Shown: positions 36,827-50,800 of the stretch, one piece after another
Layout: every line of letters begins with the position of its first letter
Position numbering within the stretch: the first letter of the stretch is position 1
DNA from: Hetaerina americana
Lineage: Eukaryota > Arthropoda > Insecta > Odonata > Calopterygidae
Direction: 5' to 3'
Assembly: GCA_022747635.1 (NCBI GenBank)
Contig: JAKTNV010000615.1
Coordinates: forward strand, 33,784 to 97,783
DNA: 64,000 bases
Notes under the pieces: model-generated
The model's database searches: none
What the model was told of the DNA's origin: nothing
The model's input: the letters and a program-made list of their open reading frames with translations, nothing else
Translations under genes and position numbers: made by a program

Positions 36827-38610
36827 GTATTTGAGAAAATGGTATCATTTATACGTACTTCTTGCAAGCATAGCGTTTTCTAGCCGCAGTCCCGGGATAA
36901 GAAATATCGTGATTCAAGAGATTCGTTTAGTTGTTCCCCCGACGGTTTTTTTGAAAGCCTTTTTGTTTTAATTGTAAATTTGTGTTTTCCTTTTATTTCC
37001 AAACGGCAGTTATTGAGAAAATTTTCGTATTCATACGTATTTCTTATAAATATAAAATTTTTCATCCGCAGTCCCGGGATGAGAAATTTCGTGAATCAAT
37101 TTTCGTGTAAGTTTTTCTTCCAAGTGCTTTTCTAAAAGCTTCTCATTCATCAAATGAAAATTTGTTCCTTTCTTTACCTTTCAAAACGGTCTTTTCTGAG
37201 AAAATGGTCTAATTTATACGTATTTCTTGCAAGCATAAAATTTTTCATCCGCAGTCCTGGGATGAGAAATTTCTTGATTCAAGTGACTCGTTTAGTTGTT
37301 CCCCCGAGGGTTTTTTTGGAAGCCTGTTAGTTTTAATTGTAAATTTGTTTGACTCTTTTCATTTCCAAACGGCAGTTATTCAGAAAATTTTCGTATTCAA
37401 ACTTATTTCTTTCAAACATAAAGATTTTGTTCCGCAGTACCGGGATGAGAAATTTTGTGATTCAATTGTGGCGTTTAGTTTTTACCTCAGCGGTTTTTAA
37501 AGCTTAAACTTCAGTGAATGAATATTTGGTCGCCTCTCTTCCTTTCAAAGCAGTCGCTGTTATAAAAGTTTCGTTAATATACGAATTTTTTAAACATAAT
37601 AATATTCCTCCGCAGTCCCGGGATGAGAAATTTCGCGAATCAATTGTCGTGTAAGTTTTTCTTCTAAGTGCTTTTTTAAAAGCTCTTCATTTATCAAATG
37701 AAAATTTGTTCCTTTCTTTACCTTTCAAAACCGTCGTTTTTGAGAAAAAGGTATCATTTATACGTATTTCCTTCAGGAATAACGTTTTCCAGCCGCAGTC
37801 CCGGTTTGAGAAATTTCGTGATTCAAGCCACTCGTTTATTTGTTCCACCGAGGGTTTTTTTGAAAGCCTGTTAGTTTTAATTGTAAATTTGTTTGACTCT
37901 TTTCATTTCCAAACGGAAGTTATTGAGAAAATTTTTGTATTGAAACATATTTCTTGCAAACATAAAATTTTTCATCCGCAGTACCGGGATGAGAAATTTT
38001 GTGATTCAATTGTGGCATTTAGTTATCACCTCAGCGGTTTTTTAAAGCTTAAAATTTATTGAATGAATATTTGGTCACCTCTCTTCCTTTCAAAGCAATC
38101 GCTGTTATGAAAGTTTCGTTAATATACATATTTTTTAAACATAATAATTTTTCTCCGCAGTCCCGGGTAAAAAAATTTCGCGAATCCATTGTCGTGAAAG
38201 TTTTTCTTCCAAGTGCTTTTTTAAAAATTCTTCATTCATCAAATGAAAATTTGTTCCTTTCTTTACCTTTCAAAACGGTCATTTTTTGAAAATGGTATCA
38301 TTTATACGTATCTCTTGCAAGCATAACGTTTTCTAGCCGCAGTCTCGGTACAAGAAATTTCGTGATTCAAGGACTCGTTTAGTTGTTCCCCCGAGGGTAT
38401 TTTTAAAGCCTGTTAGTTTTAAATGTAAATTTGTGTTTTCTTTCCTTTCCAAACGGCTGTTATGGGGAAAACTTTCGTATTCAAACTAATTTCTTGCAAA
38501 CATAAAATTTTTCATCCGAAGTCCCGGGATGAGAAATTTTGTGATTCAATTCAGGCGTTTAGTTTTTACCTAAGCGGTTTTTTTGAAGCTTAAAATTCAT
38601 TGAATGAATA
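36827..38610. repeat. Block Q, copy 4 (truncated, ~1.8 kb)
   Basis: It corresponds to about 21.29-23.08 kb and lies 3417 bp after the matching part of copy 3 (33463 against 36880), i.e. 19 monomers. At about 38.6 kb it switches within a C monomer to a different variant (GGTCACCTCTCTTCC, ATACGTATCATTTAAACA). Confidence 0.85.
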
Positions 38611-41490
38611 TTTGGTCACCTCTCTTCCTTTCAAAGCAGTCGCTGTTATGAAAGTTTCGTTAAAATACGTATCATTTAAACATAATAATTTTCCTCCGCA
38701 GTCCCGGGATGAGTAATTTCGCGAATCAATTGTCGTGTAAGTTTTTCTTCCAAGTGCTTTTTTAAAGGCTCTTTATTCATCAAATGAAAATTTGTTCCTT
38801 TCTTTACCTTTCAAAACGGTCGTTTTTGAGAAAATGGTATCATATATACGTATTTTCGCAAGCATAAAGTTTTCCAGCCGCAGTCCCGGGATGAGAAATT
38901 TAGTGATTCAAGGGACTCGTTTAGTTGTTCACCCGAGGGTTTTTTTGAAAGCCTGTTAGTTTGAATTGTAAGTTTGTTTGACTCTTTTCATTTCCAAACG
39001 GAAGTGATTGGAAAAATTTCGTATTGAAACGTATTTCTTGCAAACATAAAATTTTTCATCCGCAGAACCGGGATGAGAAATTTTGTGATTCAATTGTGGC
39101 GTGTAGTTTTTACCTCAGCGGTTTTTTAAAGCTTAAAATTTATTGAATGAATATTTGGTCACCTCTCTTCCTTTCAAAGCAGTCGCTGTTATGAAAGTTT
39201 CGTTAAAATACGTATTTTTTAAAAATAATAGTTTTCCTCCGCAGTCCCGGGTTGAAAAATTTCGCGAATCAATTGTCGTGTAAGTTTTTCTTCCAAGTGC
39301 TTTTTTAAAAGCTTTTTCCTTTCTTTACCTTTCAAAATTGTCGTTTTTGAGAAAAAGGTATCATTTATACGTATTTCTTGCAGGAATAACGTTTTCCAGC
39401 CGCTGTCCCGGGATGAGAAATTTTGTGATTCAAGCGACTCGTTTAGTTGTTCTTACGAGTGTTTTTTTTAAGGCTTTAATTTTTAATTGTAAATTTGTTT
39501 GACTCCTTTCATTTTCAAAAGGCAGTTATTGAAAAATTTCCATATTCAAACGTATTTCTTGCAAACATAAAATTTTTCATCCGCAGTACCGGGATGAGAA
39601 ATTTTGTGATTCAATTGTGGTGTTTAGTTTTTACCTCAGCGGTTTTTTAAAGCTAAAAATTAATTGAATGAATATTTGGTCGCCTCTCTTCCTTTCAAAG
39701 CAGCCGCTTTTATAAAAGTTTCCCTAATATACGTATTTTTTATACATAATAATTTTCCTCCGCAGTACCGGGATAAGAAATTTTGTGACTCAATTGTGGC
39801 GTTTAGTTTTTACCTCAGCGGTTTTTTAAAGCTTAAAATTAATTGAATGAATATTTGGTCGCCTCTCTTCCTTTAAAAGCAGCCGCTGTTATAAAAGTTT
39901 CCCTAATATACGTATTTTTTAAACATAATAATTTTCCTCCGCAGTACCGTGATGAGAAATTTTGTGATTCAATTGTGGCGTTTAGTTTTTACCTCAGCGG
40001 TTTTTTAAAGCTTAAAATTCATTGAATGAATATTTGACCGCCACTCTTCCTTTAAAGGCAGTCGCTGTTACGAAAGTTTCGTTAATATACTTATTTTTTA
40101 AACATAATAATTTTCCTCCGCAGTCCCGGGATGAAAAAATTCGCGAATCAATTGTTCTCTAAATTTTTCTTCCAAGTGCTTTTTTAAAAGTTTTTCATTC
40201 ATCAAATGAAAATTTGTTCTTTCTTTACCATTCCAAACGTTCGTTTTTGAGAAAATGGTATCATTTATACGTATTTCTTGCAAGCATAAAGTATTCCAGC
40301 CGCAGTCCCGGGATGAGAAATTTCGTGATTCAAGCGACTCGTTTCGTAGTTCCCCCGAGGGTTTTTTTGAAAGCCTGTTAGTTTTAATTGGTAATTTGTG
40401 TGACTCTTTTCCGTTCCAAACGGCAGTAATTCAGAAAATTTTCGTATTCATACGTATTTCTTGCCAACAAAATTTTTCATCCGCAGTACCGGGATGAGAA
40501 ATTTTGTGATTTAATTGTTGCGTTTAGTTTTTACCTCAGCGGTTTTTTAAAGTTTAAAATTCATTGAATGAATATTTGGTCGCCTCCCTTCCTTTTAAAG
40601 CAGTCGCTGTTATGAAAGTTTCGTTAATATACGTACTTTTTAAACATAATAATTTTCCTCCGCAGTCCCGGGATGAGAAATTTCGTGAATCAATTTTCGT
40701 GTAAGTTTTTCTTCCAAGTGCTTTTCTAAAAGCTTTTCATTCATCAAATGAAAATTTCTTCTTTCTTTACCATTCAAAACGGTCGTATTTGAGAAAATGG
40801 TATCATTTATACGTACTTCTTGCAAGCATAACGTTTTCTAGCCGCAGTCCCGGGATAAGAAATTTCGTGATTCAAGAGACTCGTTTAGTTGTTCCCCCGA
40901 GGGTTTTTTTGAAAGCCTTTTTGTTTTAATTGTTAATTTGTGTTTTCCTTTTATTTCCAAACGGCAGTTATTGAGAAAATTTTCGTATTCATACGTATTT
41001 CTTGTAAATATAAAATTTTTCATCCGCAGTCCCGGGATGAGAAATTTCGTGAATCAATTTTCGTGTAAGTTTTTCTTCCAAGTGCTTTTCTAAAAGCTTT
41101 TCATTCATCAAATGAAAATTTGTTCCTTTCTTTACCTTTTTATTATTTTACCTTTACCTTGCAAGAAATACGTATATCATTTATACGTATTTCTTGCAAG
41201 CATAACGTTTTCACCCCGCAGTCCCGGGATGAGAAATTTCGTGATTCAAGCGACTCGTTTCGTTGTTCCCCCGAGGGTTTTTTTGAAAGCCTGTTAGTTT
41301 TAATTGTAAATTTGTGTTTTCTTTCCATTCCAAACGGCAGTTTTGGGGAAAACTTTCGTATTCAAACATATTTCTTGCAAACATAAAATTTTTCATCCGA
41401 AGTCCCGGGATGAGAAATTTTGTGATTCAATTGTGGCGTTTAGTTTTTACCTAAGCGGTTTTTTAAAGCTTAAAATTTATTGAATGAATA
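38611..41490. repeat. Block R, tandem copy 1 (~2880 bp)
   Basis: The start is repeated at about 41.49 kb (38641 against 41521, offset 2880 bp, 16 monomers). After 41.95 kb the offset falls to 2357-2359 bp because the second copy lacks one trimer. The unit includes the C run at 39.59-40.13 kb and the inverted junction at 41158-41200. Confidence 0.85.
41158..41200. repeat. Short inverted repeat at a rearranged linker
   Basis: Arms of 19 nt (41158-41176 and 41182-41200, CTTGCAAGAAATACGTATA and its complement) flank TCATT. The right arm is the normal linker. The left arm plus the preceding TTTTTATTATTTTACCTTTA replaces the usual CATTCAAAACGGTCGTTTTT and GAGAAAATGG. This looks like copying of the opposite strand during replication. 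Confidence 0.85.
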
Positions 41491-43850
41491 TTTGGTCACC
41501 TCTCTTCCTTTCAAAGCAGTCGCTGTTATGAAAGTTTCGTTAAAATACGTATCATTTAAACATAATAATTTTCCTCCGCAGTCCCGGGATGAGTAATTTC
41601 GCGAATCAATTGTCGTGTAAGTTTTTCTTCCAAGTGCTTTTTTAAAGGCTCTTTATTCATCAAATGAAAATTTGTTCCTTTCTTTACCTTTCAAAACGGT
41701 CGTTTTTGAGAAAATGGTATCATATATACGTATTTTCGCAAGCATAAAGTTTTCCAGCCGCAGTCCCGGGATGAGAAATTTAGTGATTCAAGGGACTCGT
41801 TTAGTTGTTCACCCGAGGGTTTTTTTGAAAGCCTGTTAGTTTGAATTGTAAGTTTGTTTGACTCTTTTCATTTCCAAACGGAAGTGATTGGAAAAATTTC
41901 GTATTGAAACGTATTTCTTGCAAACATAAAATTTTTCATCCGCAGTACCGGGATGAGAAATTTTGTGATTCAATTGTGGTGTTTAGTTTTTACCTCAGCG
42001 GTTTTTTAAAGCTAAAAATTAATTGAATGAATATTTGGTCGCCTCTCTTCCTTTCAAAGCAGCCGCTTTTATAAAAGTTTCCCTAATATACGTATTTTTT
42101 ATACATAATAATTTTCCTCCGCAGTACCGGGATAAGAAATTTTGTGACTCAATTGTGGCGTTTAGTTTTTACCTCAGCGGTTTTTTAAAGCTTAAAATTA
42201 ATTGAATGAATATTTGGTCGCCTCTCTTCCTTTCAAAGCAGCCGCTGTTATAAAAGTTTCCCTAATATACGTATTTTTTAAACATAATAATTTTCCTCCG
42301 CAGTACCGTGATGAGAAATTTTGTGATTCAATTGTGGCGTTTAGTTTTTACCTCAGCGGTTTTTTAAAGCTTAAAATTCATTGAATGAATATTTGACCGC
42401 CACTCTTCCTTTAAAGGCAGTCGCTGTTACGAAAGTTTCGTTAATATACTTATTTTTTAAACATAATAATTTTCCTCCGCAGTCCCGGGATGAAAAAATT
42501 CGCGAATCAATTGTTCTCTAAATTTTTCTTCCAAGTGCTTTTTTAAAAGTTTTTCATTCATCAAATGAAAATTTGTTCTTTCTTTACCATTCAAAACGGT
42601 CGTTTTTGAGAAAATGGTATCATTTATACGTATTTCTTGCAAGCATAAAGTATTCCAGCCGCAGTCCCGGGATGAGAAATTTCGTGATTCAAGCGACTCG
42701 TTTCGTAGTTCCCCGAGGGTTTTTTTGAAAGCCTGTTAGTTTTAATTGGTAATTTGTGTGACTCTTTTCCGTTCCAAACGGCAGTAATTGAGAAAATTTT
42801 CGTATTCATACGTATTTCTTGCCAACAAAATTTTTCATCCGCAGTACCGGGATGAGAAATTTTGTGATTTAATTGTTGCGTTTAGTTTTTACCTCAGCGG
42901 TTTTTTAAAGTTTAAAATTCATTGAATGAATATTTGGTCGCCTCCCTTCCTTTTAAAGCAGTCGCTGTTATGAAATTTCGTTAATATACGTACTTTTTAA
43001 ACATAATAATTTTCCTCCGCAGTCCCGGGATGAGAAATTTCGTGAATCAATTTTCGTGTAAGTTTTTCTTCCAAGTGCTTTTCTAAAAGCTTTTCATTCA
43101 TCAAATGAAAATTTGTTCTTTCTTTACCATTCAAAACGGTCGTATTTGAGGAAATGGTATCATTTATACGTACTTCTTGCAAGCATAACGTTTTCTAGCC
43201 GCAGTCCCGGGATAAGAAATTTCGTGATTCAAGAGATTCGTTTAGTTGTTCCCCCGAGGGTTTTTTTGAAAGCCTTTTTGTTTTAATTGTTAATTTGTGT
43301 TTTCCTTTTATTTCCAAACGGCAGTTATTGAGAAAATTTTCGTATTCATACGTATTTCTTGTAAATATAAAATTTTTCATCCGCAGTCCCGGGATGAGAA
43401 ATTTCGTGAATCAATTTTCGTGTAAGTTTTTCTTCCAAGTGCTTTTCTAAAAGCTTTTCATTCATCAAATGAAAATTTGTTCCTTTCTTAACCTTTCAAA
43501 ACGGTCGTTTTTGGGAAAATGGTCTCATTTATACTTATTTCTTGCAAGCATAAAATTTTTCATCTGCAGTCCTGGGATGAGAAATTTCTTGATTCAAGTG
43601 ACTCGTTTAGTTGTTCCCCCGAGGGTTTTTTTGAAAGCTGTTAGTTTTAATTGTAAATTTGTTTGACTCTTTTCATTTCCAAACGGAAGTTATTGAGAAA
43701 ATTTTCGTATTGAAACGTATTTCTTGCAAACATAAAATTTTTCATCCGCAGTACCGGGATGAGAAATTTTGTGATTCAATTGTGGCGTTTAGTTTTTACC
43801 TCAGCGGTTTTTTAAAGCTTAAAATTTATTGAATGAATTTTTGGTCACCT
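41491..43850. repeat. Block R, tandem copy 2 (one trimer shorter)
   Basis: This matches 38.61-41.11 kb, except that 521 bp (one short trimer, equivalent to 39067-39587) is missing at the core at 41947. The part after about 43.45 kb continues into sequence that recurs at 58.56 kb onward. Confidence 0.83.
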
Positions 43851-44631
43851 CTCTTCCTTTCAAAGCAGTCGCTGTTATGAAAGTTTCGTTGAAATACGTA
43901 TTTTTTAAACAGAATAGTTTTCCTCCGCAGTCCCGGGTTGAAAAATTTTGCGAATCAATTGTCGTGTAAGTTTTTCTTCCAAGTGCTTTTTTCAAAGCTT
44001 TTTCCTTTCTTTACCTTTCAAAATTGTCGTTTTTGAGAAAAAGGTATCATTTATACGTATTTCTTGCAGGAATTATGTTTTCCAGCCGCAGTCCCGGGAT
44101 GAGAAATTTTGTGATTCAAGCGACTCGTTTGGTTTGTTCTTACGAGTGTTTTTTTTAAGGCTTTAATTTTTAATTGTAAATTTGTTTGACTCCTTTCATT
44201 TTCAAAAGGCAGTTATTGGAAAAATTTCCATATTCAAACGTATTTCTTGCAAACATAAAATTTTTCATCCGCAGTACCGGGATGAGAAATTTTGTGATTC
44301 GATTTTGGCGTTTAGTTTTTACCTCAGCGGTTTTTTAAAGCTAAAAATTAATTGAATGAATATTTGGTCGCCTCTCTTCCTTTCAAACCAGCCGCTGTTA
44401 TAAAAGTTTCCCTAATATACGTATTTTTTAAACAATAATTTTCCTCCGCAGTACCGTGATGAGAAATTTTGTGATTCAATTGTGGCGTTTAGTTTTTACC
44501 TCAGCGGTTTTTTAAAGCTTAAAATTCATTGAATGAATATTTGGTCGCCTCTCTTCCTTTAAAGGCAGTCGCTGTTATGAAAGTTTCGTTAATGTACTTA
44601 TTTTTTAAACATAATAATTTTCCTCCGCAGT

Positions 44632-44823
44632 CCCGGGATGAAAAGTTTCGCGAATCAATTGTTCTCTAAATTTTTCTTCCAAGTACTTTTTTAAAAGTTT
44701 TTCATTCATCAAATGAAAATTTGTTCTTTCTTTACCATTCAAAACGGTCGTTATTGAGAAAATGGTATCATTTATACGTATTCAAACATATTTCTTGCAA
44801 ACATAAAATTTTTCATCCGAAGT
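44632..44823. repeat. 192-bp fused A/B monomer (deletion junction)
   Basis: An A-type linker (TTTATACGTATT) passes directly into a B-type linker (CGTATTCAAACATATTTC), deleting one B monomer body through the shared CGTATT. Core spacing becomes 192 bp, the longest here. The same junction lies at about 59.89 kb in the second large copy. Confidence 0.85.
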
Positions 44824-47800
44824 CCCTGGATGAGAAATTTTGTGATTCAATTCAGGCGTTTAGTTTTTACCTCAGCGTTTTTTTTTAAGCTTAAAATTCA
44901 TTGAATGAATATTTGGTTGCCTCTCTTCCTTTCAAAGCAGTCGCTGTTGTATAAGTTTCGTTAATATACGTATCATTTAAACATAATAATTTTCCTCCGC
45001 AGTCCCGGGATGAGTAATTTCGCGAATCAATTGTCGTGTAAGTTTTTCTTCCAAGTGCTTTTTTAAAGGCTCTTTATTCATCAAATGAAATTTTGTTCCT
45101 TTCTTTACCTTTCAAAACGGTCGTTTTTGAGAAAATGGTATCATATATACGTATTTCTTGCAAGCATAAAGTTTTCCAGCCGCAGTCCCGGGATGAGAAA
45201 TTTAGTGATTCAAGCGACTCGTTTAGTTGTTCTTACGAGTGTTTTTTTAAGGCTTTAATTTTTAATTGTAAATTTGTTTGACTCCTTTCATTTTCAAAAG
45301 GCAGTTATTGGAAGAATTTCCATATTCAAACGTATTTCTTGCAAACATAAAATTTTTCATCCGCAGTACCGGGATGAGAAATTTTGTGATTCAATTGTGG
45401 CGTTTAGTTTTTACCTCAGCGGTTTTTTAAAGCTTAAAATTCATTGAATGAATATTTGGTCGCCTCTCTTCCTTTAAAGGCAGTCGCTGTTATGAAAGTT
45501 TCGTTAATATACTTATTTTTTAAACATAGTAATTTTCCTCCGCAGTCCCGGGATGAAAAATTTCGCGAATCAATTGTTCTCTAAATTTTTCTTCCAAGTG
45601 CTTTTTTAAAAGTTTTTCATTCATCAAATGAAAATTTGATCTTTCTTTACCATTCAAAACGGTCGTTATTGAGAAAATGGCATCATTTATACGTATTTCT
45701 TGCAAGCATAACGTTTTCCAGCCGCAGTCCCGGGATGAGAAATTTCGTGATTCAAGCGACTCGTTTCGTTGTTCCCCCAAGGGTTTTTTTGAAAGCCTGT
45801 TAGTTTTAATTGTAAATTTGTGTTTTCTCTCCATTCCAAACGGCAGTTATGGGGAAAACTTTCGTATTCAAACAAATTTCTTGCAAACATAAAATTTTTC
45901 ATCCGAAGTCCCGGGATGAGAAATTTTGTGATTCAATTTAGGCGTTTAGTTTTTACCTCAGCGGTTTTTTTTTAAGCTTAAAATTCATTGAATGAATATT
46001 TGGTTGCCTCTCTTCCTTTCAAAGCAGTCGCTGTTGTATAAGTTTCGTTAATATACGTATCATTTAAACATAATAATTTTCCTCCGCAGTCCCGGGATGA
46101 GTAATTTCGCGAATCAATTGTCGTGTAAGTTTTTCTTCCAAGTGCTTTTTTAAAGGCTCTTTATTCATCAAATGAAATTTTGTTCCTTTCTTTACCTTTC
46201 AAAACGGTCGTTTTTGAGAAAATGGTATCATATATACGTATTTCTTGCAAGCATAAAGTTTTCCAGCCGCAGTCCCGGGATGAGAAATTTAGTGATTCAA
46301 GCGACTCGTTTAGTTGTTCACCCGAGGGTTTTTTTGATAGGCTGTTAGTTTGAATTGTAAATTTGTTTCCTGCTTTCATTTTCAAAAGGCAGTTATTGGA
46401 AAAATTTCCGCATTCAAACGTATTTCTTGCAAACATAAAAGTTTTCATCCGCAGTACCGGGTTGAGAAATTTTGTGATTCAATTGTTGCGTTTAGTTTGA
46501 ACCTCAGCGGTTTTTTAAAGCTTAAAATTAATTGAATGAATATTTGGTCGCCTCTCTTCCTTTCAAAGCATTAGCTGTTACAAAAGTTTCGTTAATATAC
46601 GTACTTATTAAACATAATAATTTTCCTTCGCAGTCCCGGGATGAGAAATTTCGCGAATCAATTTGCTTGTTAGTTTTTCTTCCAAGTGCTTTTTTAAAGG
46701 CTATTTACTCATCAAAAGAAAATTTGTTCCATTCTTTACCTTTGAAAACCGTCGTTTTTGGGAAACAGGTATCATTAATACGTATTTCTTGCAGGAATAA
46801 CGTTTTCCAGCCGCAGTCCCGGGATGAGAAATTTCGTGATTCAAGCCACTCGTTTATTTGTTCCACCGAGGGTTTTTTTGAAAGCCTGTTAGTTTTAATT
46901 GTAAATTTGTTTGACTCTTTTCATTTCCAAACGGAAGTTATTGAGAAAATTTTCGTATTGAAACGTATTTCTTGCAAACATAAAATTTTTCATCCGCAGT
47001 ACCGGAATGAGAAATTTTGTGATTCAATTGTGGCGTTAATTTTTACCTCAGCGGTTTTTTAAAGCTTAAAATTTATTGAATGAATATTTGGTCACCTCTC
47101 TTCCTTTCAAAGCAGTCGCTGTTATGAAAGTTTCGTTGAAATACGTATTTCTTAAACATAATAATTTTCCTCCGCAGTCCCGGGTTGAAAAATTTCGCGA
47201 ATCAATTGTCGTGTAAGTTTTTCTTCCAAGTGCTTTTTTAAAAGCTTTTTCCTTTCTTTACCTTTCAAAATTGTCGTTTTTGAGAAAAAGGTATCATTTA
47301 TACGTATTTCTTGCAGGAATTATGTTTTCCAGCCGCAGTCCCGGGATGAGAAATTTTGTGATTCAAGCGACTCGTTTAGATGTTCTTACGAGTGTTTTTT
47401 TTAAGGCTTTAATTTTTAATTGTAAATTTGTTTGACTCCTTTCATTTTCAAAAGGCAGTTATTGGAAAAATTTTCGTATTCATACGTATTTCTTGTAAAT
47501 ATAAAATTTTTCATCCGCAGTCCCGGGATGAGAAATTTCGTGAATCAATTTTCGTGTAAGTTTTTCTTCCAAGTGCTTTTCTAAAAGCTTTTCATTCATC
47601 AAATGAAAATTTGTTCCTTTCTTTACCTTTCAAAACGGTCGTTTTTGGGAAAATGGTCTCATTTATACTTATTTCTTGCAAGCATAAAATTTTTCATCTG
47701 CAGTCCTGGGATGAGAAATTTCTTGATTCAAGTGACTCGTTTAGTTGTTCCCCCGAGGGTTTTTTTTGGAAGCCTCTTAGTTTGAATTGTAAATTTGTTT

Positions 47801-50800
47801 GACTCCTTTCATTTTCAAAAGGCAGTTATTGGAAAAATTACCGCATTCAAACGTATTTCTTGCAAACATAAAATTTTTCATCCGCAGTACCGGGTTGAGA
47901 AATTTTGTGATTCAATTGTTGCGTTTAGTTTGAACCTCAGCAATTTTTTAAAGCTTAAAATTAATTAAATGAATATTTGAGCGCCTCTCTTCCTTTCAAA
48001 GCATTAGCTGTTACAAAAGTTTCGTTAATATACGTATTTATTAAACATAATAATTTTCCTTCGCAGTCCCGGGATGAGAAATTTCGCGAATCAATTTGCT
48101 TGTAAGTTTTTCTTCCAAGTCCTTTTTTAAAGGCTCTTTACTCATCAAAAGAAAATTTTTTCCTTTCTTTACCTTTGAAAACCGTCGTTTTTGAGAAAAA
48201 GGTATCATTAATACGTATTTCTTGCAGGAATAACGTTTTCCAGCCGCAGTCCCGGGATGAGAAATTTCGTGATTCAAGCCACTCGTTTATTTGTTCCACC
48301 GAGGGTTTTTTTGAAAGCTGTTAGTTTTAATTGTAAATTTGTTTGACTCTTTTCATTTCCAAACGGAAGTTATTGAGAAAATTTTCGTATTGAAACGTAT
48401 TTCTTGCAAACATAAAATTTTTCATCCGCAGTACCGGAATGAGAAATTTTGTGATTCAATTGTGGCGTTTAGTTTTTACCTCAGCGGTTTTTTAAAGCTA
48501 AAAATTAATTGAATGAATATTTGGTCGCCTCTCTTCCTCTCAAAGCAGCCGCTGTTATAAAAGTTTCCCTAATATACGTATTTTTTAAACAATATAATTT
48601 TCCTCCGCAGTACCGGGATGAGAAATTTTGTGATTCAATTGTGGCGTTTAGTTTTTACCTCAGCGGTTTTTTAAAGCTTAAAATTAATTGAATGAATATT
48701 TGGTCGCCTCTCTTCCTTTCAAAGCAGCCGCTGTTATAAAAGTTTCCCTTATATACGTATTTTTTAAACATAATAATTTTCCTCCGCAGTACCGTGATGA
48801 GAAATTTTGTGATTCAATTGTGGCGTTTAGTTTTTACCTCAGCGGTTTTTTAAAGCTTAAAATTCATTGAATGAATATTTGGTCGCCTCTCTTTTTTTAA
48901 AGGCAGTCGCTGTTATGAAAGTTTCGTTAATATACTTATTTTTTAAACATAATAATTTTCCTCCGCAGTCCCGGGATGAAAAATTTCGCGAATCAATTGT
49001 TCTTTAAATTTTTCTTCCAAGTGCTTTTTAAAAAGTTTTTCATTCATCAAATGAAAATTTGTTCTTTCTTTACCATTCAAAACGGTCGTTATTGAGAAAG
49101 GTATCATTTATACGTATTTCTTGCAAGCATAACGTTTTCCAGCCGCAGTCCCGGGATGAGAAATTTCGTGATTCAAGCGACTGGTTTCGTTGTTCCCCCA
49201 AGGGTTTTTTTGAAAGCCTGTTAGTTTTAATTGTAAATTTGTGTTTTCTTTCCATTCCAAACGGCAGGTATGGGGAAAACTTTCGTATTCAAACATATTT
49301 CTTGCAAACAAAATTTTTCATCCGCAGTACCGGGACGAGAAATTTTGTGATTCAACTGTGGCGTTTAGTTTTTACCTCAGCGGTTTTTTAAAGCTTAAAA
49401 TTTATTGAATGAATATTTGGTCACCTCTCTTCCTTTCAAAGCAGTCGCTGTTATGAAAGTTTCGTTGAAATACGTATTTTTTAAACATAATAATTTTCCT
49501 CCGCAGTCCCGGGTTGAAAAATTTCGCGAATCAATTGTCGTGTAAGTTTTTCTTCCAAGTGCTTTTTTAAAAGCTTTTTCCTTTCTTTACCTTTCAAAGT
49601 TGTCGTTTTTGAGAAAAAGGTATCATTTATACGTATTTCTTGCAGGAATTATGTTTTCCAGCCGCAGTCCCGGGATGAGAAATTTTGTGATTCAAGCGAC
49701 TCGTTTAGTTGTTCTTACGAGTGTTTTTTTTAAGGCTTTAATTTTTAATTGTAAATTTGTTTGACTCCTTTCATTTTCAAAAGGCAGTTATTGGAAGAAT
49801 TTCCATATTCAAAACGTATTTCTTGCAAACATAAAATTTTTCATCCGCAGTACCGGGATGAGAAATATTGTGATTCAATTGTGGCGTTTAGTTTTTACCT
49901 CAGCGGTTTTTTAAAGCTAAAAATTAATTGAATGAATATTTGGTCGCCTCTCTTCCTCTTAAAGCAGCCGCTGTTATAAAAATTTCCCTAATATACGTAT
50001 TTTTTAAACATAATAATTTTCCTCCGCAGTACCGGGATGAGAAATTTTGTGATTCAATTGTGGCGTTTAGTTTTTACCTCAGCGGTTTTTTAAAGCTTAA
50101 AATTAATTGAATGAATATTTGGTAGCCTCTCCTTCCTTTCAAAGCAGCCGCTGTTATAAAATCTTCCCTAATATACGTATTTTTTAAACATAATAATTTT
50201 CCTCCGCAGTACCGTGATGAGAAATTTTGTGATTCAATTGTGGCGTTTCGTTTTTACCTCAGCGGTTTTTTAAAGCTTAAAATTCATTGAATGAATATTT
50301 GGTCCCCTCTCTTCCTTTAAAGGCAGTCGCTGTTATGAAAGTTTCGTTAATATACTTATTTTTTAAACATAATAATTTTCCTCCGCAGTCCCGGGATGAA
50401 AAATTTCGCGAATTAATTGTTCTCTAAATTTTTCTTCCAAGTGCTTTTGTAAAAGTTTTTCATTCATCAAATGAAAATTTGTTCTTTCTTTACCATTCAA
50501 AACGGTCGTTATTGAGAAAATGGTATCATTTATACGTATTTCTTGCAAGGATAACGTTTTCCAGCCGCAGTCCCGGGATGAGAAATTTCGTGATTCAAGC
50601 GACTCGTTTCGTTGTTCCCCCAAGGGTTTTTTTGAAAGCCTGTTAGTTTTAATTGTAAATTTGTGTTTTCTTTCCATTCCAAACGGCAGTTATGGGGAAA
50701 ACTTTCGTATTCAAACATATTTCTTGCAAACATAAAATTTTTCATCCGAAGTCCCGGGATGAGAAATTTTGTGATTCAATTCAGGCGTTTAGTTTTTACC

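Noticed and set aside
46532..47062. Longest plus-strand open frame (176 codons), and others such as 17663-18181
   Set aside because: They are translations of satellite monomers with the same peptide motifs recurring in every copy (for example RDEKFRDSS). The monomer length is near a multiple of three, so frames persist. Nothing matches a protein family, and the equivalent frame in sister copies is broken by stops or indels.
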